DNA of 14,744 nt from Candidatus Omnitrophota bacterium. GTDB taxonomy: Bacteria > Omnitrophota > Gorgyraeia > 2-02-FULL-51-18. The notes under the pieces are model-generated. The model ran no database searches, was not told the DNA's origin, and saw nothing but the letters and a program-made list of their open reading frames with translations. Shown one piece after another: positions 14,631 through 14,744 of this stretch. The stretch lies in contig JAHFFM010000030.1 of NCBI GenBank assembly GCA_023247935.1, positions 1-14,744 of the forward strand, read 5' to 3'. The number at the start of each line of letters is the position of its first letter. Position 1 is the first letter of the stretch. The position numbers and the translations under genes were made by a program.

Positions 14631-14659
14631 ATTCTAGCATTGCCAGCGTAGCGAAGCAA
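14631..14659 (-). promoter_or_regulatory. glmS promoter
   Basis: TTGCTT (14659-14654), a 17-base spacer, and TAGAAT (14636-14631). The -10 matches five of six and the -35 four of six. The start is expected near 14624, leaving a leader of about 20 bases with the ribosome binding site. An inverted repeat, GCATTGC/GCAATGC (14637-14643 and 14656-14662), overlaps the spacer and the -35 box and could be an operator or a stray repeat. Confidence 0.65.
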
Positions 14660-14744
14660 TGCAGCTTACCGCGCAGTGAAGCCCAAGCTTATCGCTTGCA
14701 CCGCGGGTGGCAAAGCATTGCTTTTGCATCACCGCTCGTCGAAG
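14660..14744. repeat. Repeat-like non-coding stretch upstream of glmS
   Basis: I see no gene. The words GCATTGC and GCAATGC recur, and a hairpin-like unit runs from GGTG (14706) to CACC (14733) around GCAAAGCATTGCTTTTGC. It looks like dispersed repeat material, but it is cut by the window edge. Confidence 0.4.

Noticed and set aside
12701..14659. Longer glmS starting at 14659
   Set aside because: It would place 18 residues before the catalytic Cys, which must be N-terminal after Met removal, and the longer start lies in the -35 box of the promoter.
14606..14744. glmS ribozyme/riboswitch
   Set aside because: The predicted leader is about 20 bases, too short, and the upstream stretch shows only short repeats.

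Overview
The window is about 14.7 kb of bacterial chromosome. Every gene I can support lies on the minus strand, so transcription runs from high to low coordinates. Core genes are pyrimidine synthesis (pyrR, pyrB, 5' part of pyrC), phosphoenolpyruvate carboxylase (ppc), 16S rRNA methyltransferase (rsmI) and glucosamine-6-phosphate synthase (glmS). Mixed among them are genes with no clear name. The best hint of the host is a 1,497-residue exported protein with a patchwork of domains. Very large proteins of this style are, from memory, common in Candidatus Omnitrophota (PVC group). This placement is inference, since no rRNA or marker set is present.

Layout in transcription order: (1) glmS (14605-12701), behind a sigma70-type promoter, is followed at short gaps by rsmI, a YopX-family gene and ppc; ppc overlaps the YopX stop as TGATG. 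(2) A 162-bp near-palindromic element, flanked by a 5-bp direct repeat and resembling a MITE, sits just after ppc. (3) A new promoter drives a small unknown gene and an exported HExxH metallopeptidase, whose start codon and ribosome binding site lie inside a repeat-like block. (4) The giant exported protein (6959-2466) starts with GTG, has a TIKI/ChaN-like N-terminal domain, a GNAT-like block, an HPr-like block and a second internal signal-peptide-like segment, and ends at a hairpin terminator. (5) The pyr operon begins with a near-consensus promoter (TTGACA, 17 nt, TATACT), then a leader, then pyrR-pyrB-pyrC with 4-base ATGA overlaps.

The most notable find is the pyr leader (about 2240-2365). 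It holds a hairpin with a CUGAGA hexaloop matching the PyrR-binding loop pattern CNGNGA, a terminator ending in seven T, and an unlisted 23-codon leader ORF. The Shine-Dalgarno sequence of that ORF is part of the 3' arm of the PyrR hairpin. The ORF runs through the terminator, and its stop overlaps the pyrR start, which has no ribosome binding site of its own. This suggests that PyrR both attenuates transcription and hides the leader ORF from ribosomes. The other stretches worth testing are the MITE-like element, the repeat-derived start of the peptidase, the HPr-like block inside an exported protein, and the phage-type YopX gene within a housekeeping operon.
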